From the NCBI GenBank assembly GCA_012270865.1, contig JAAXHL010000063.1:59429-123428 (forward strand): a stretch of 64,000 nucleotides of DNA, read 5' to 3'. Source of the DNA: Candidatus Poribacteria bacterium (GTDB lineage Bacteria; Poribacteria; WGA-4E; WGA-3G). The translations under genes were made by a program, and so were the position numbers. The notes beneath the pieces were generated by a model, which was given only the letters and a program-made list of their open reading frames with translations, was not told the DNA's origin and did not search any database. This document shows positions 25,021 through 33,200 of the stretch, piece by piece (the first letter of the stretch is position 1; each line of letters starts with the position of its first letter).

Positions 25021-26640
25021 TTATACACCTATCGCATACCCATCGCGGCGTGGGTCGGCACCGCCCATGAAACTTCCTTCTTCAGGATCAAAGGCGATAC
25101 CGTGCCCGCCGCCGACGGTTGCTGTCCAGTCAGGTAATACCTCTACATCATGTCCACGCGCCTCCAGTGCAGCACGGACGGCAACAGGAATACGTCCCTC
25201 CATGCTGACGTGTCTACCCGGATTTACCAATCGGATACGTGGTGCCTCAATCGCGGCTTGGACGTTCATACCGTGTTCAATCAGATTCAGCACCATCTGG
25301 AGTGTCGTCTGGAGGATACCGTGGCTGCCGGGTGTGCCTATCGCAGCGAACGGGTTACCATCTTTCCAAACCTGACAAGGCGACATGCACATCTCTATCC
25401 GTTTATGCGGTCCAACGGCGTTTGGACTCTCTGGAATCCTATCGAACCAGTTCATGAAGTTATTGAGGAACATACCGGTTGAGCCGAGGATTACGCCTGA
25501 TCCGAAGGGTTGTCCGAGACTCTGCGTCACGGCGACGATATTACCCTCTGCATCGGCAGTGTCGAAGTGCGTGGTGCATTCGGTTGTCCAGTCGTTTGCG
25601 ATAATCTCGCCGGGGAGTTTATCCTTCGACCAGCGTTCACCGCCACTGACGGCTGCCTGCTCGCCGATGCGTTCGCGCTGTTCACGCGCATAGTCTTTAG
25701 AGAGCAGACGCTCAATCGGAGGGTTCGGACGCGGTGCGTGCTCGGCTCTGTCCGCACTCGCTAACTTAATCGCTTCAATGAGTAGATGTAGGTATTCCGA
25801 TGTATTGTGTCCGAGTTCACCGAGTGCGTCGTTTTCTAAAATATTCAGGGTCTCCAGATACTGAAAACCTGAACAGGGTGGCGGTGGACAGTAGACCTCG
25901 TAATCTTTGTAAGTAACGGAGATAGGATCCTGCCATTCTACTTCAAAATCAGCCAAATCCTTCTCGGTAATCAGTCCATCGGTCTCCTGAGAAAAACGGA
26001 CGATCTCTTTGGCAATCTCACCGCGATAGAACGCCTCTGCCCCGCCTTCTGCAACCGTGCGGAATGTATTTGCCAAGTCCTTTTGTACCAAAAGTTCGCC
26101 GGGATGTGGTGTTCTGCCGCGCGAGGCGATAACCTCCACGGCTCTGTCAGAAAAATAGGGACGCGCACCTGCGATAAACTCAGCGTTTTTGACCGTGACG
26201 GCGTATCCGTTTTCAGCGGACTCAATCGCCGGTGCGAAGATGTCGGCGCGGTCCATGCTTCCGTAGCGGTCTAAGAGTGCCAACCACCCGCCACATCCGC
26301 CCGGTACCATCCCCGCGCGAATACCGACCTGTTGGCTTTCGAGTGTCGGATAGACATCCAGCGTCGCTGCGTAAGGCGCAGTGCCCAGATAATCTATCAC
26401 GCGGTGCCTCTTTTCCTTTGCACTATAGGTTAGCATGTATCCGTTGCCAGCGATACCGGACATATAGGGTTCAACGACGTTGAGCGTCGAAGCGACTGCG
26501 ACCGCTGCGTCAAATGCGTTACCGCCAGCGAGTAACATCCGTGCGCCAGCAAGGCTTGCGAGCGGATGCGCACTTGTCACCATTCCGCGTGTACCTGTTA
26601 CGGTCGAGCGGTGTGTTGTACCGTGTGATGGAAATGCCAT
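25021..26640 (-). CDS. Gamma-glutamyltransferase family protein
   Basis: The start is set at ATG 26640 (MAFPSHGTT) with GAGGAGACAAGT upstream; the open frame extends to 26727. About 539 residues. An Ntn hydrolase that self-cleaves: the likely nucleophile is Thr356 in ECTTHFDTADAEGN, first of the TTHF pair. GGNAFDAAVAVA at 39-50, SGIAGNGYML at 61-70 and GGCGGWLAL are family motifs. There is no signal peptide, and the substrate may be a gamma-glutamyl compound or cephalosporin-like amide. A glutaredoxin-like gene is 32 bp upstream, suggesting a glutathione link. Confidence 0.92.
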   Translation of the reverse strand: MAFPSHGTTHRSTVTGTRGMVTSAHPLASLAGARMLLAGGNAFDAAVAVASTLNVVEPYMSGIAGNGYMLTYSAKEKRHRVIDYLGTAPYAATLDVYPTLESQQVGIRAGMVPGGCGGWLALLDRYGSMDRADIFAPAIESAENGYAVTVKNAEFIAGARPYFSDRAVEVIASRGRTPHPGELLVQKDLANTFRTVAEGGAEAFYRGEIAKEIVRFSQETDGLITEKDLADFEVEWQDPISVTYKDYEVYCPPPPCSGFQYLETLNILENDALGELGHNTSEYLHLLIEAIKLASADRAEHAPRPNPPIERLLSKDYAREQRERIGEQAAVSGGERWSKDKLPGEIIANDWTTECTTHFDTADAEGNIVAVTQSLGQPFGSGVILGSTGMFLNNFMNWFDRIPESPNAVGPHKRIEMCMSPCQVWKDGNPFAAIGTPGSHGILQTTLQMVLNLIEHGMNVQAAIEAPRIRLVNPGRHVSMEGRIPVAVRAALEARGHDVEVLPDWTATVGGGHGIAFDPEEGSFMGGADPRRDGYAIGV

Positions 26641-26672
26641 ACTTGTCTCCTCGTTCTTTTTTATAGCAAGTT

Positions 26673-26957
26673 TTAGTCCACAAACTTCGCCAAAAATCTC
26701 CGAAACCTGTACCATCGCAAGTGCCACATCAACTTTCTCTGAACAATGAGATGCACAAAGAGCCGTTGCCCATCCAACTCAAGCACAGGAATCATAAGCT
26801 TATATTTCGTGAATAATCCCATGTTTCTGGTGATGTCGATCTCCTCTATGACAATAAACGGTGCTTTCGTTTTTATATTTTCCAGGACTTCCTTTGCCTC
26901 ATCACAGAGCGGACAATCCGGTTTTGTGTAGAATTGGAGTTGAATTGGGAAATCCAT
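26673..26957 (-). CDS. Glutaredoxin-like (DUF836-type) protein
   Basis: The start is set at ATG 26957 (MDFPIQLQFY), giving 94 residues. A thioredoxin-like fold with CPLC at 15-18 in TKPDCPLCDEAKEVL, then IEEIDITRN and MIPVLELDGQRL with the cis-Pro. The C-terminus is basic and Trp/Arg rich. Probably a cytoplasmic thiol reductant. Divergent from the Gfo/Idh/MocA gene and co-oriented with the gamma-glutamyltransferase gene. Confidence 0.8.
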   Translation of the reverse strand: MDFPIQLQFYTKPDCPLCDEAKEVLENIKTKAPFIVIEEIDITRNMGLFTKYKLMIPVLELDGQRLFVHLIVQRKLMWHLRWYRFRRFLAKFVD

Positions 26958-27086
26958 ACTCCAGAGTTTAGCACAAATGGGCAAAATTCGCACTCATTTT
27001 TTATATCAACCAATATGGATTCTATGATAGAATCATATCAGACCTTACCCAACGTTTCAGGCAATCATATTTTAAGGAGAAGGGAA

Positions 27087-28076
27087 ATGAAAATAAGACT
27101 TGCACAATACGGTATTTCGCACGACCACGCGTCGGGGAAAGCACGCGTGATGAAGGAAAGCGACGAAATTGAGTTCGCCGGTGTCTTTGAGCCATCATCA
27201 GAAGTCCGAGAGACCCTCGGTCAAAGCTCGGTCTATGACGGTGTTCACTGGTTCACATCCAAAGAAGAAATACTCGAAGATGAGACAATCGTCGGGATTG
27301 CAGCACAGGGACGTGTATCGCAGAATCTTACCTTTGCGCGAGAGATTCTTGAACACGGCAAACACGTTTGGTTTGATAAACCTGCGGGTGATAATCTTGA
27401 TGCGTTTCGAGAGGTTTTAGACCTTGCCCGTGATAAAAACCTGCTCGTCCAACTCGGTTATATGTTCCGATATAATGCTGGCTTCCAGTTTATCCTTGAT
27501 TGGGCAAATTCCGGCAAACTCGGTGACATTTTTTCGGTTCGGGCAAGAATCTCATCCGGGCTTTCAAATGAAAGCCATTGGCAACGTTGGGATTCACTCG
27601 GTGAACATTCCGGTGGCATTATGTTTATCCTTGCCTGTCATCTCACCGACATTATCGTTGCATTACTGGGACGACCGACACGGGTGACACCCTTTTTGCG
27701 GCACGATGGACACGACGTGCCGTGGTATCGGAACAATACCGCTGCTGTCCTTGAATATCCGAGAGCGTTAGCGATCCTTGAGTCAACGGCATTGGAAATT
27801 GATTCGGGAAAATCGAGGCGATTGGAAGTCTACGGTACACGCGGGAGCGCGATTCTCGAACCGCTTGAACCGCCAGCGTTGCGATTGTGTCTTGACGAGG
27901 GACGGGACGGCTATGCGAAAGGTTGGCAGACGGTGCCTGTGGAGCCGCGTCCGCGTTATGTTGAAAGCCTACGAGCGTTTGTCGCGGATATTCGGGGTGA
28001 GAAGTCGCCTGATCGCTCCCTCGACCACGAGTTCACAGTTCAGGAAACCGTGCTGCGGGCAGCAGGATTAGAATAA
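27087..28076 (+). CDS. Gfo/Idh/MocA family oxidoreductase
   Basis: The start is set at ATG 27087 (MKIRLAQYGISHDHASGK) preceded by AAGGAGAAGGGAA; the open frame extends upstream without such a site. 329 residues. N-terminal Rossmann strand with an atypical GISHDHASG in place of GxGxxG, GVFEPSSEVRE, then DKPAGDNLDAF matching the EKPxA dinucleotide motif, and HSGGIMFILACHLTDIIVALLG in the C-terminal substrate domain. Likely NAD(P)-dependent sugar or inositol dehydrogenase; the substrate is unknown. Confidence 0.9.
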   Translation: MKIRLAQYGISHDHASGKARVMKESDEIEFAGVFEPSSEVRETLGQSSVYDGVHWFTSKEEILEDETIVGIAAQGRVSQNLTFAREILEHGKHVWFDKPAGDNLDAFREVLDLARDKNLLVQLGYMFRYNAGFQFILDWANSGKLGDIFSVRARISSGLSNESHWQRWDSLGEHSGGIMFILACHLTDIIVALLGRPTRVTPFLRHDGHDVPWYRNNTAAVLEYPRALAILESTALEIDSGKSRRLEVYGTRGSAILEPLEPPALRLCLDEGRDGYAKGWQTVPVEPRPRYVESLRAFVADIRGEKSPDRSLDHEFTVQETVLRAAGLE

Positions 28077-28095
28077 TATATTTCTGCTACTGTCA

Positions 28096-29043
28096 TTAAT
28101 CTTCGGCTTTGATAGGGATGATGGGAACAACTGTAACAGGGGATGCGGATGGTTTGTAGTTTCCATCTGGTGCTTTGGTGATTGGGAATTTGTATTGTGG
28201 GTCTGTCAGAAGTTCATAGACTGCAGCATCCCCCGTTTTAACCCGTTCTCTGGTATTCAATTCCCATTCGACTGCGAGTGCCTCGTGTCGCTCTGGAAAG
28301 TCCTGTGTTCCCAATATGGATGTCAAAGCCCAGTAGATATACTCCGTGACCATACAACCGTAATCACAGGTTTCGTCCGTATAGTGATACCACGCTTCTG
28401 CCGGATAGCCGCTCTTCGGCCCACCTTTCGGCACTTTCTCGAAGTATCCGCCACGGGCAGCGTCCATGCACTTCGCTAAGGTGGACCCGCGTTTCTCTCC
28501 GAACACTTCCGGGTAAGCGTTGGCATAACCGTGTTGTGTAATCGGATGCAGAATTTCCTCTAAGGCACCATCGTAGTAATGACCGTCGGGCGCGTTGATG
28601 TTGCCGTCAACAAGGAAATCGGGTTTGGTCTCTTCGCCATACAGGTCTTGACCAAAGCGATAGCCTGCCTCTGCTATCAGTCCCATGTCCAACTGTTCCA
28701 TCTCCGCCTCTGTTCCGGGCATAATGATAAAGACGTTTCGGCTCACCAAATGACTGAGGACCTGTGTGTTATCGGGGATACCGTCTTCGTCGTTATCGAG
28801 GTATTGTGCCAAAACGCCTGCGGCGTGAGAGAGTTTATCTTCAGGTGTCGTTTGGCTTGCGAAGATGTGAACGCCGAAAACGTTGACATATCTGTCACAA
28901 CCGACTTGTCTGAAAACAGAAAATTTGTTGGGTATCTCTGCTATTTCGATTCTCGGTGTTACTTCAATGTTTTCCATTATGTTGTCGCTCGTAATTTGGG
29001 ATGATGCGATGCCCATTAAAACCAGCATAATTCCAGTAGCCAT
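28096..29043 (-). CDS. Secreted protein of unknown family with calcium-type loop
   Basis: The start is set at ATG 29043 after AAGGAAAGAGAAACT, about 315 residues, with a short hydrophobic N-terminus that may be a signal peptide. DNDEDGIPDN near residue 89 is a thrombospondin-type-3-like calcium loop. Later it has GEETKPDFLVDGNINAPDGH, EEILHPITQHGYANAYPEVFG, YHYTDETCDYGCMVTEYIYW. His/Glu in EEILHPITQHGY are spaced in a way that might bind metal. I know no named family. The gene stands alone and is convergent with the oxidoreductase gene. Confidence 0.7.
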   Translation of the reverse strand: MATGIMLVLMGIASSQITSDNIMENIEVTPRIEIAEIPNKFSVFRQVGCDRYVNVFGVHIFASQTTPEDKLSHAAGVLAQYLDNDEDGIPDNTQVLSHLVSRNVFIIMPGTEAEMEQLDMGLIAEAGYRFGQDLYGEETKPDFLVDGNINAPDGHYYDGALEEILHPITQHGYANAYPEVFGEKRGSTLAKCMDAARGGYFEKVPKGGPKSGYPAEAWYHYTDETCDYGCMVTEYIYWALTSILGTQDFPERHEALAVEWELNTRERVKTGDAAVYELLTDPQYKFPITKAPDGNYKPSASPVTVVPIIPIKAED

Positions 29044-29161
29044 AGTTTCTCTTTCCTTCAAGTTTGCTACAACATTCCTGACTTTCCTATACTTTTTGTA
29101 TCAATACCCTTTCAACACAACCATAAAAAAGAAAATGGGGTAAATGAGCCGTGAAAAAATA

Positions 29162-29190
29162 TTGACATTTTTCATAAACGCGGGTACAAT
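29162..29190 (+). promoter_or_regulatory. Near-consensus sigma70 promoter of the Rpn-tail gene
   Basis: TTGACA, a 17-nt spacer and TACAAT. Predicted transcription starts near 29197, 45 nt before the ATG. Confidence 0.75.
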
Positions 29191-29241
29191 AGTTTAGCAC
29201 ATCCGTCTGAATTTTTTCAGGACCCCCTATTGGAGGCAATC

Positions 29242-29502
29242 ATGCAAGAATCTCCTTTTTACGAACATGTGATCCAGCGCGGCATCGAACAAGGCATCGA
29301 ACAAGGCATCGAACAAGGGGCGCGCCAAATGAGCATTGAAAATACATTGGCAACCCTCGAAGCACGTTTCCCGGGGGCTGATGTCAGTACTATCAGACAC
29401 AGGCTTGAAGCCATCGCTGACATCGACCAACTCAGGACGGTCAACCTTAACGCCTCACTCGCAGCCTCTTTTGACGACTTCCAAGAAGCCCTAAAGACAT
29501 AG
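29242..29502 (+). CDS. Stand-alone C-terminal piece of an Rpn-type nuclease/transposase
   Basis: 86 residues from ATG 29242 with GGAGGCAATC in front. It begins MQESPFYEHVIQRGIEQGIE, then SIENTLATLEARFPGADVS and LNASLAASFDDFQEAL: the tail found after the PD-(D/E)XK domain in Rpn family proteins. The nuclease part is absent and no decayed remnant is visible upstream; it has its own promoter and ribosome site. Short C-terminal Rpn products act as inhibitors of the full-length nuclease in E. coli, so a free-standing antitoxin-like role is possible. It may equally be a genomic fragment. Confidence 0.7.
   Translation: MQESPFYEHVIQRGIEQGIEQGIEQGARQMSIENTLATLEARFPGADVSTIRHRLEAIADIDQLRTVNLNASLAASFDDFQEALKT
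29281..29316 (+). repeat. 12-bp tandem repeat GGCATCGAACAA x3
   Basis: Three perfect copies encode GIEQGIEQGIEQ within the Rpn-tail gene. Such repeats vary in number between Rpn copies and are prone to slippage without frameshift. Confidence 0.9.
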
Positions 29503-29526
29503 AAGATAGAATTCCCAAAATTAGGG

Positions 29527-30558
29527 TTATGCGAATCGGACACCTAACTTTACATTTTCGCCCGGATGCGTTGCGATTTTTGGATACTCGACTAACAGAT
29601 CATCGAAATCGACGACAGGATAAATAACGGGTTCAGATTTTAGGGTGCCATCATAGAGGAGCCGCAAACTGATTTCAAAGAGTCTGCCTTCATTCCAATT
29701 CGGATATTCCGGATTCGGTTCGCTACAGGCGCGTGAGAAGATAATCGTCGGTCGATTGAAATGTGCTTCGGCACCGAGGTCTAATCCTGCCGGATAGATA
29801 CCGGGCCACGCCCCGGCGACAACTGTCCCTAAATACGTCACGCCACGGATCGCCGCTTGTAGTGCCGTATGATGACCACTGTATTCAATACAGACATCCG
29901 CGCCACGTTTGTTAGTGGCTTTTTTAATTTCTAAACCTGCGTCCTCTGTCGCGGGATCAATAACCACATCCGCGCCGCATTCAAGTGCCACATTACGCCG
30001 CAATTCAAGCGGATCGACACCAATCACAGGGTACGCACCCGCTAACTTTGCGATTTGCAGTGCCATCAACCCGATACCGCCGAGTCCAAAGACTGCTACT
30101 GCATCACCGATACGGACATGCCCGTCGCGCACTGCACCCAAGGCGAAATCTGTCGGGTCGAGACAGACGGCTGCCTGCCACGGTACGCCGTCAGGCAGCT
30201 TCCGGGTCCCTGCGGCACCCCAAACATTTTCCTCGCGGAAGGAGCTGTGTCGAAAGACCCGCTCGCCGACCTCAAAATCAGTAACGTCCGCGCCGACCTC
30301 AGTTATCTCGCCGACACACATATTACCGAGTCCTGATGGATAGTGTACCATCCCGGAGTTATTCGCTCGAAAGATTTTATATTCGCCATCGTAGCCGCCT
30401 CGCGGACCGGCATACCCCTTATACGATGCCATCTCTGAACCGTGTTTGGCGGCACCGAACTGGCTCTTGACACGGATTTGGTCGGCTTGTAAGGGTGGGC
30501 TTTCATATTCTCGGAACGCGACCTGCTCTTGGGCGGGTGCAATGAGTTCTCTTGGCAT
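29527..30558 (-). CDS. Medium-chain (zinc-type) dehydrogenase-like protein
   Basis: A 343-residue MDR-superfamily protein. GroES-like N-terminal half with KSQFGAAKHGSEMASYKG, where the usual catalytic Cys position reads GAAKHGSE, so the active-site zinc may be absent. Rossmann motif VFGLGGIGLMALQIAKLAGA at about 159-178 and VIGVDPLELRR with the acidic residue favouring NAD. It resembles BchC-like and threonine-dehydrogenase-like branches. Substrate unknown. Upstream of it, 111 bp away in the same orientation, lies the DUF1501 gene. Confidence 0.88.
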   Translation of the reverse strand: MPRELIAPAQEQVAFREYESPPLQADQIRVKSQFGAAKHGSEMASYKGYAGPRGGYDGEYKIFRANNSGMVHYPSGLGNMCVGEITEVGADVTDFEVGERVFRHSSFREENVWGAAGTRKLPDGVPWQAAVCLDPTDFALGAVRDGHVRIGDAVAVFGLGGIGLMALQIAKLAGAYPVIGVDPLELRRNVALECGADVVIDPATEDAGLEIKKATNKRGADVCIEYSGHHTALQAAIRGVTYLGTVVAGAWPGIYPAGLDLGAEAHFNRPTIIFSRACSEPNPEYPNWNEGRLFEISLRLLYDGTLKSEPVIYPVVDFDDLLVEYPKIATHPGENVKLGVRFA

Positions 30559-30669
30559 ATCAGTTAATTCCTTTTTTTAAATTTTCCTTGCGGTTCGGTG
30601 AGGCGGATCGGAGGGTTCAATCTCTTTCCCGTATATCCGCACTGCATTTCTATAGTGTCCCTGCTACTT

Positions 30670-32109
30670 TTAAGCGAGGATGTCTTGGACGACGTGTCCG
30701 TGGACATCTGTGAGACGGAAATCTCGACCTTGGAAACGGTAGACGAGTTTCTCGTGGTTAATCCCGAAAAGGTGGAGCATTGTGGCGTGGAAGTCGTGTA
30801 CATGCACGATATTTTCAACGGCACTGTATCCCAATTCGTCGGTGCTTCCGTAACTGATACCACCTTTGACACCGCCACCCGCCATCCACATTGAGAACCC
30901 TTGAATATGGTGGTCGCGTCCACTCCCTTGTGCCATCGGTGTCCGTCCGAACTCGCCGCCCCAGACGACTAAGGTTTCGTCGAGCATACCGCGCTCTTTG
31001 AGATCATTAACGAGCGCAGCGGTTGCCTTATCGACGTAGCCAGCGGTTGTCTTGATGGCGTTCTCGATACCGCCGTGATGGTCCCAACCGCGATGGTAGA
31101 GTTGGATGAACCGTACGCCACGCTCTGCTAACCGGCGTGCGAGAAGACAGTTTGAAGCATAAGAACCGTCCCCCGGTTTCGCACCGTACATATCGAGAAC
31201 GTGTTGAGGCTCTTTAGAGATGTCGGTTAATTCGGGGACGCTCGTCTGCATTCGGAACGCCATTTCGTACTGACTGATACGCGTTGCGATTGTCGGATCG
31301 TCTACGGTCTCGTCGAGTATACCGTTCAACGCTTGCACGGCATCTACAACGTCGCGCTGCTGTTCTGTGTCCACACCGCCCGGATTGGCAACATAGTGAA
31401 CAGGGTCACCGGTCGAGTGGAACTGTACACCTTGGAACTGACCCGGAAGGAATCCGCTATGCCACTGCCGCGTTGCGATGGGTTGGTCCTGACCACCACC
31501 AGAGGAAACGAGAACGACATAACCCGGCAGATTTTCGTTTTCGCTGCCGAGTCCATAAAGTAGCCACGAACCCATGCTCGGTCTGCCAGCGATTGCGGTA
31601 CCGGTGTTCATGAAGGTGTGTGCCGGATCGTGATTAATCTGTTCGGTTTTCAGGGAGCGGACGATACAGATGTCGTCGGCGAGGCTTCCGATATGTGGAA
31701 ACGCCGTACTCATCTCCTGTCCGGACTCCCCGAATTTCTGGAATTCGTGTGTGGGACCTAAGCATTTGAGTCTGTTCGCTTGTCCTTGGAGTTGTGCGAT
31801 CGGTTGTCCCTCGGTGAAAGACTTCGGCATCGGTTGCCCGTGGAGTTCTGCGAGTTTCGGTTTGTAATCTAATGTCTCCAGGTGTGAAGGACCACCTGCC
31901 ATGCAGAGATGTATAATAGTTTTTGCCTTGGGTGGCACATGTGGTTGGGTAATAATCCCGTGCCACTTCTCAATCTCCGGTGCAGCGTTGATAATTGAGG
32001 GTGTTAGTAAAGACGCGAGTGCGAGTGACCCGACACTCCGGACTGTTTTCCCTAAGAATGTGCGTCTCGTGAGTCGAAGATTATTTTCTTCATGAATATC
32101 TATAGCCAT
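30670..32109 (-). CDS. DUF1501 domain protein with Tat signal
   Basis: A 479-residue protein. The N-terminus has RLTRRTFLGKT followed by a hydrophobic stretch, a twin-arginine signal, so it is exported folded. The DUF1501 body belongs to the alkaline-phosphatase/sulfatase-like superfamily: IIHLCMAGGPSHLETLDYKP, GSWLLYGLGSENENLPGYVV, WGGEFGRTPMAQGSGRDHH. DUF1501 genes are typically paired with DUF1549/DUF1553 cytochrome genes, as here with the gene ending at 33201. The pair's biochemical role is unknown; sulfated-polymer degradation has been suggested from context. Confidence 0.93.
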   Translation of the reverse strand: MAIDIHEENNLRLTRRTFLGKTVRSVGSLALASLLTPSIINAAPEIEKWHGIITQPHVPPKAKTIIHLCMAGGPSHLETLDYKPKLAELHGQPMPKSFTEGQPIAQLQGQANRLKCLGPTHEFQKFGESGQEMSTAFPHIGSLADDICIVRSLKTEQINHDPAHTFMNTGTAIAGRPSMGSWLLYGLGSENENLPGYVVLVSSGGGQDQPIATRQWHSGFLPGQFQGVQFHSTGDPVHYVANPGGVDTEQQRDVVDAVQALNGILDETVDDPTIATRISQYEMAFRMQTSVPELTDISKEPQHVLDMYGAKPGDGSYASNCLLARRLAERGVRFIQLYHRGWDHHGGIENAIKTTAGYVDKATAALVNDLKERGMLDETLVVWGGEFGRTPMAQGSGRDHHIQGFSMWMAGGGVKGGISYGSTDELGYSAVENIVHVHDFHATMLHLFGINHEKLVYRFQGRDFRLTDVHGHVVQDILA

Positions 32110-32172
32110 ATCTAAAACCTCCTATTCCGTCGGATAGTCTGTGTCCAATTAGATTCTCCTACCGGTTTAGCA

Positions 32173-32532
32173 CTAATCTTTACTTGTGAAACCTGCGATA
32201 ACAAAACTCGTAGCGAAGTAAATTATCCAAGTCACCGCAAAAGATACGAGAAATCCTGTAAAAAAAGCGTTAGAGGAATCATGGAATGTTGCGTTGATTA
32301 TTCCAGAAATACCGCCAAGTAGAACGGATAAAACGATTGTTAATCTCAGACACCCTTTTTTCCAATTAATGCTCGTTTGTTCCTGATTTTCCTCGTTAGA
32401 TGTAGCATTTTTACTTGTAAACTCTCTAACGAAAAGTTTGAAAATGCCCGGGCGCACTGCAAGCATAACTACCAAAACGACACAAAGCACAAAAAGCGTA
32501 ACGATTATAACGCCTAAAATCAAAGGATCCAT
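32173..32532 (-). CDS. Small membrane protein (paralogue A)
   Basis: 119 residues from ATG 32532. An N-terminal helix, a polar segment, then INWKKGCLRLTIVLSVLLGGI and a third helix ending FVIAGFTSKD. The WKKG-plus-helix module and the ending match the neighbouring gene, suggesting a tandem duplication. Function unknown. Possibly an envelope stress or signalling accessory. Confidence 0.65.
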   Translation of the reverse strand: MDPLILGVIIVTLFVLCVVLVVMLAVRPGIFKLFVREFTSKNATSNEENQEQTSINWKKGCLRLTIVLSVLLGGISGIINATFHDSSNAFFTGFLVSFAVTWIIYFATSFVIAGFTSKD

Positions 32533-32582
32533 AATAAACACCTTACTACAAACGATTTTTTCTTTAAATCAGTTGTTCGTTG

Positions 32583-32918
32583 TTAGTTTCGTGAACTCTT
32601 TGCTCGCATTGTCCTTGTTAGGGATAGGGACCAGTCGGAGGCGGTGAAATCCGGCACGAAAATACGCATTGTAACGAAGGAGAGCAGCCAAACGAGGCCG
32701 AATGGCACAGCGAACATAATCAGAAATTCTACTAACCATCCGAGTTGTGTTGTTATCGAAATTTCGTACCGCACCCATGCAATATCTTGTGTCTTGTCGG
32801 ACATCGTCTGAAAGAAATGTTGATAGAAAGCGGTTTTCGTCGCCATCAAAACCCCGAATACAATGGATACGACAAGCGTGAAATAGAAAACACCTTTTTT
32901 CCAGCTTATAGATTTCAT
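32583..32918 (-). CDS. Small membrane protein (paralogue B)
   Basis: 111 residues with two main helices. It starts MKSISWKKGVFYFTLVVSIV, matching the inner module of the neighbouring protein, and carries FVTMRIFVPDFTASDW near the end, similar to its FVIAGFTSKD. Function unknown. 50 bp from paralogue A. Confidence 0.65.
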   Translation of the reverse strand: MKSISWKKGVFYFTLVVSIVFGVLMATKTAFYQHFFQTMSDKTQDIAWVRYEISITTQLGWLVEFLIMFAVPFGLVWLLSFVTMRIFVPDFTASDWSLSLTRTMRAKSSRN

Positions 32919-32936
32919 GTTTTACCTCTGATATTA

Positions 32937-33119
32937 TTATTCAGCAGACAACGCATTTGGGTGAACCTCTACTTCTTCCATGTCTTCAAGGGCGACTTCA
33001 CCCCATTCGTCCCAAAGTTTTGCACGCTCCGCTTCAGGTAACTCAAGGTATTGCCCAAGCGTGAGTCCATCTAAGAAGGGTTCATCCGAAGATAAAGGCT
33101 CTCCTCCAAGTTCGGACAA
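32937..33119 (-). CDS. Small acidic antitoxin-like protein, start uncertain or degraded
   Basis: The frame stays open from the second of two TAA codons ending the DUF1553 gene (33198-33203) to 32937: 87 codons without an ATG. The only usable start is TTG 33119, giving 60 residues with LTLGQYLELPEAERAKLWDEWGE. The upstream part reads like a coherent helix (LLDEANRTVEQLKDEL), so coding extends before the TTG. The LTLxxYL-ALWDEW pattern resembles small antitoxin-type proteins found beside PIN toxins. I infer a gene that has lost its original start. Confidence 0.45.
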   Translation of the reverse strand: MSELGGEPLSSDEPFLDGLTLGQYLELPEAERAKLWDEWGEVALEDMEEVEVHPNALSAE

Positions 33120-33200
33120 AAGTTCATCTTTGAGTTGCTCAACAGTTCGATTCGCCTCGTCAAGTAACTTTTCTTGTTTGATCGCTTCAGCAGCGAGTTA

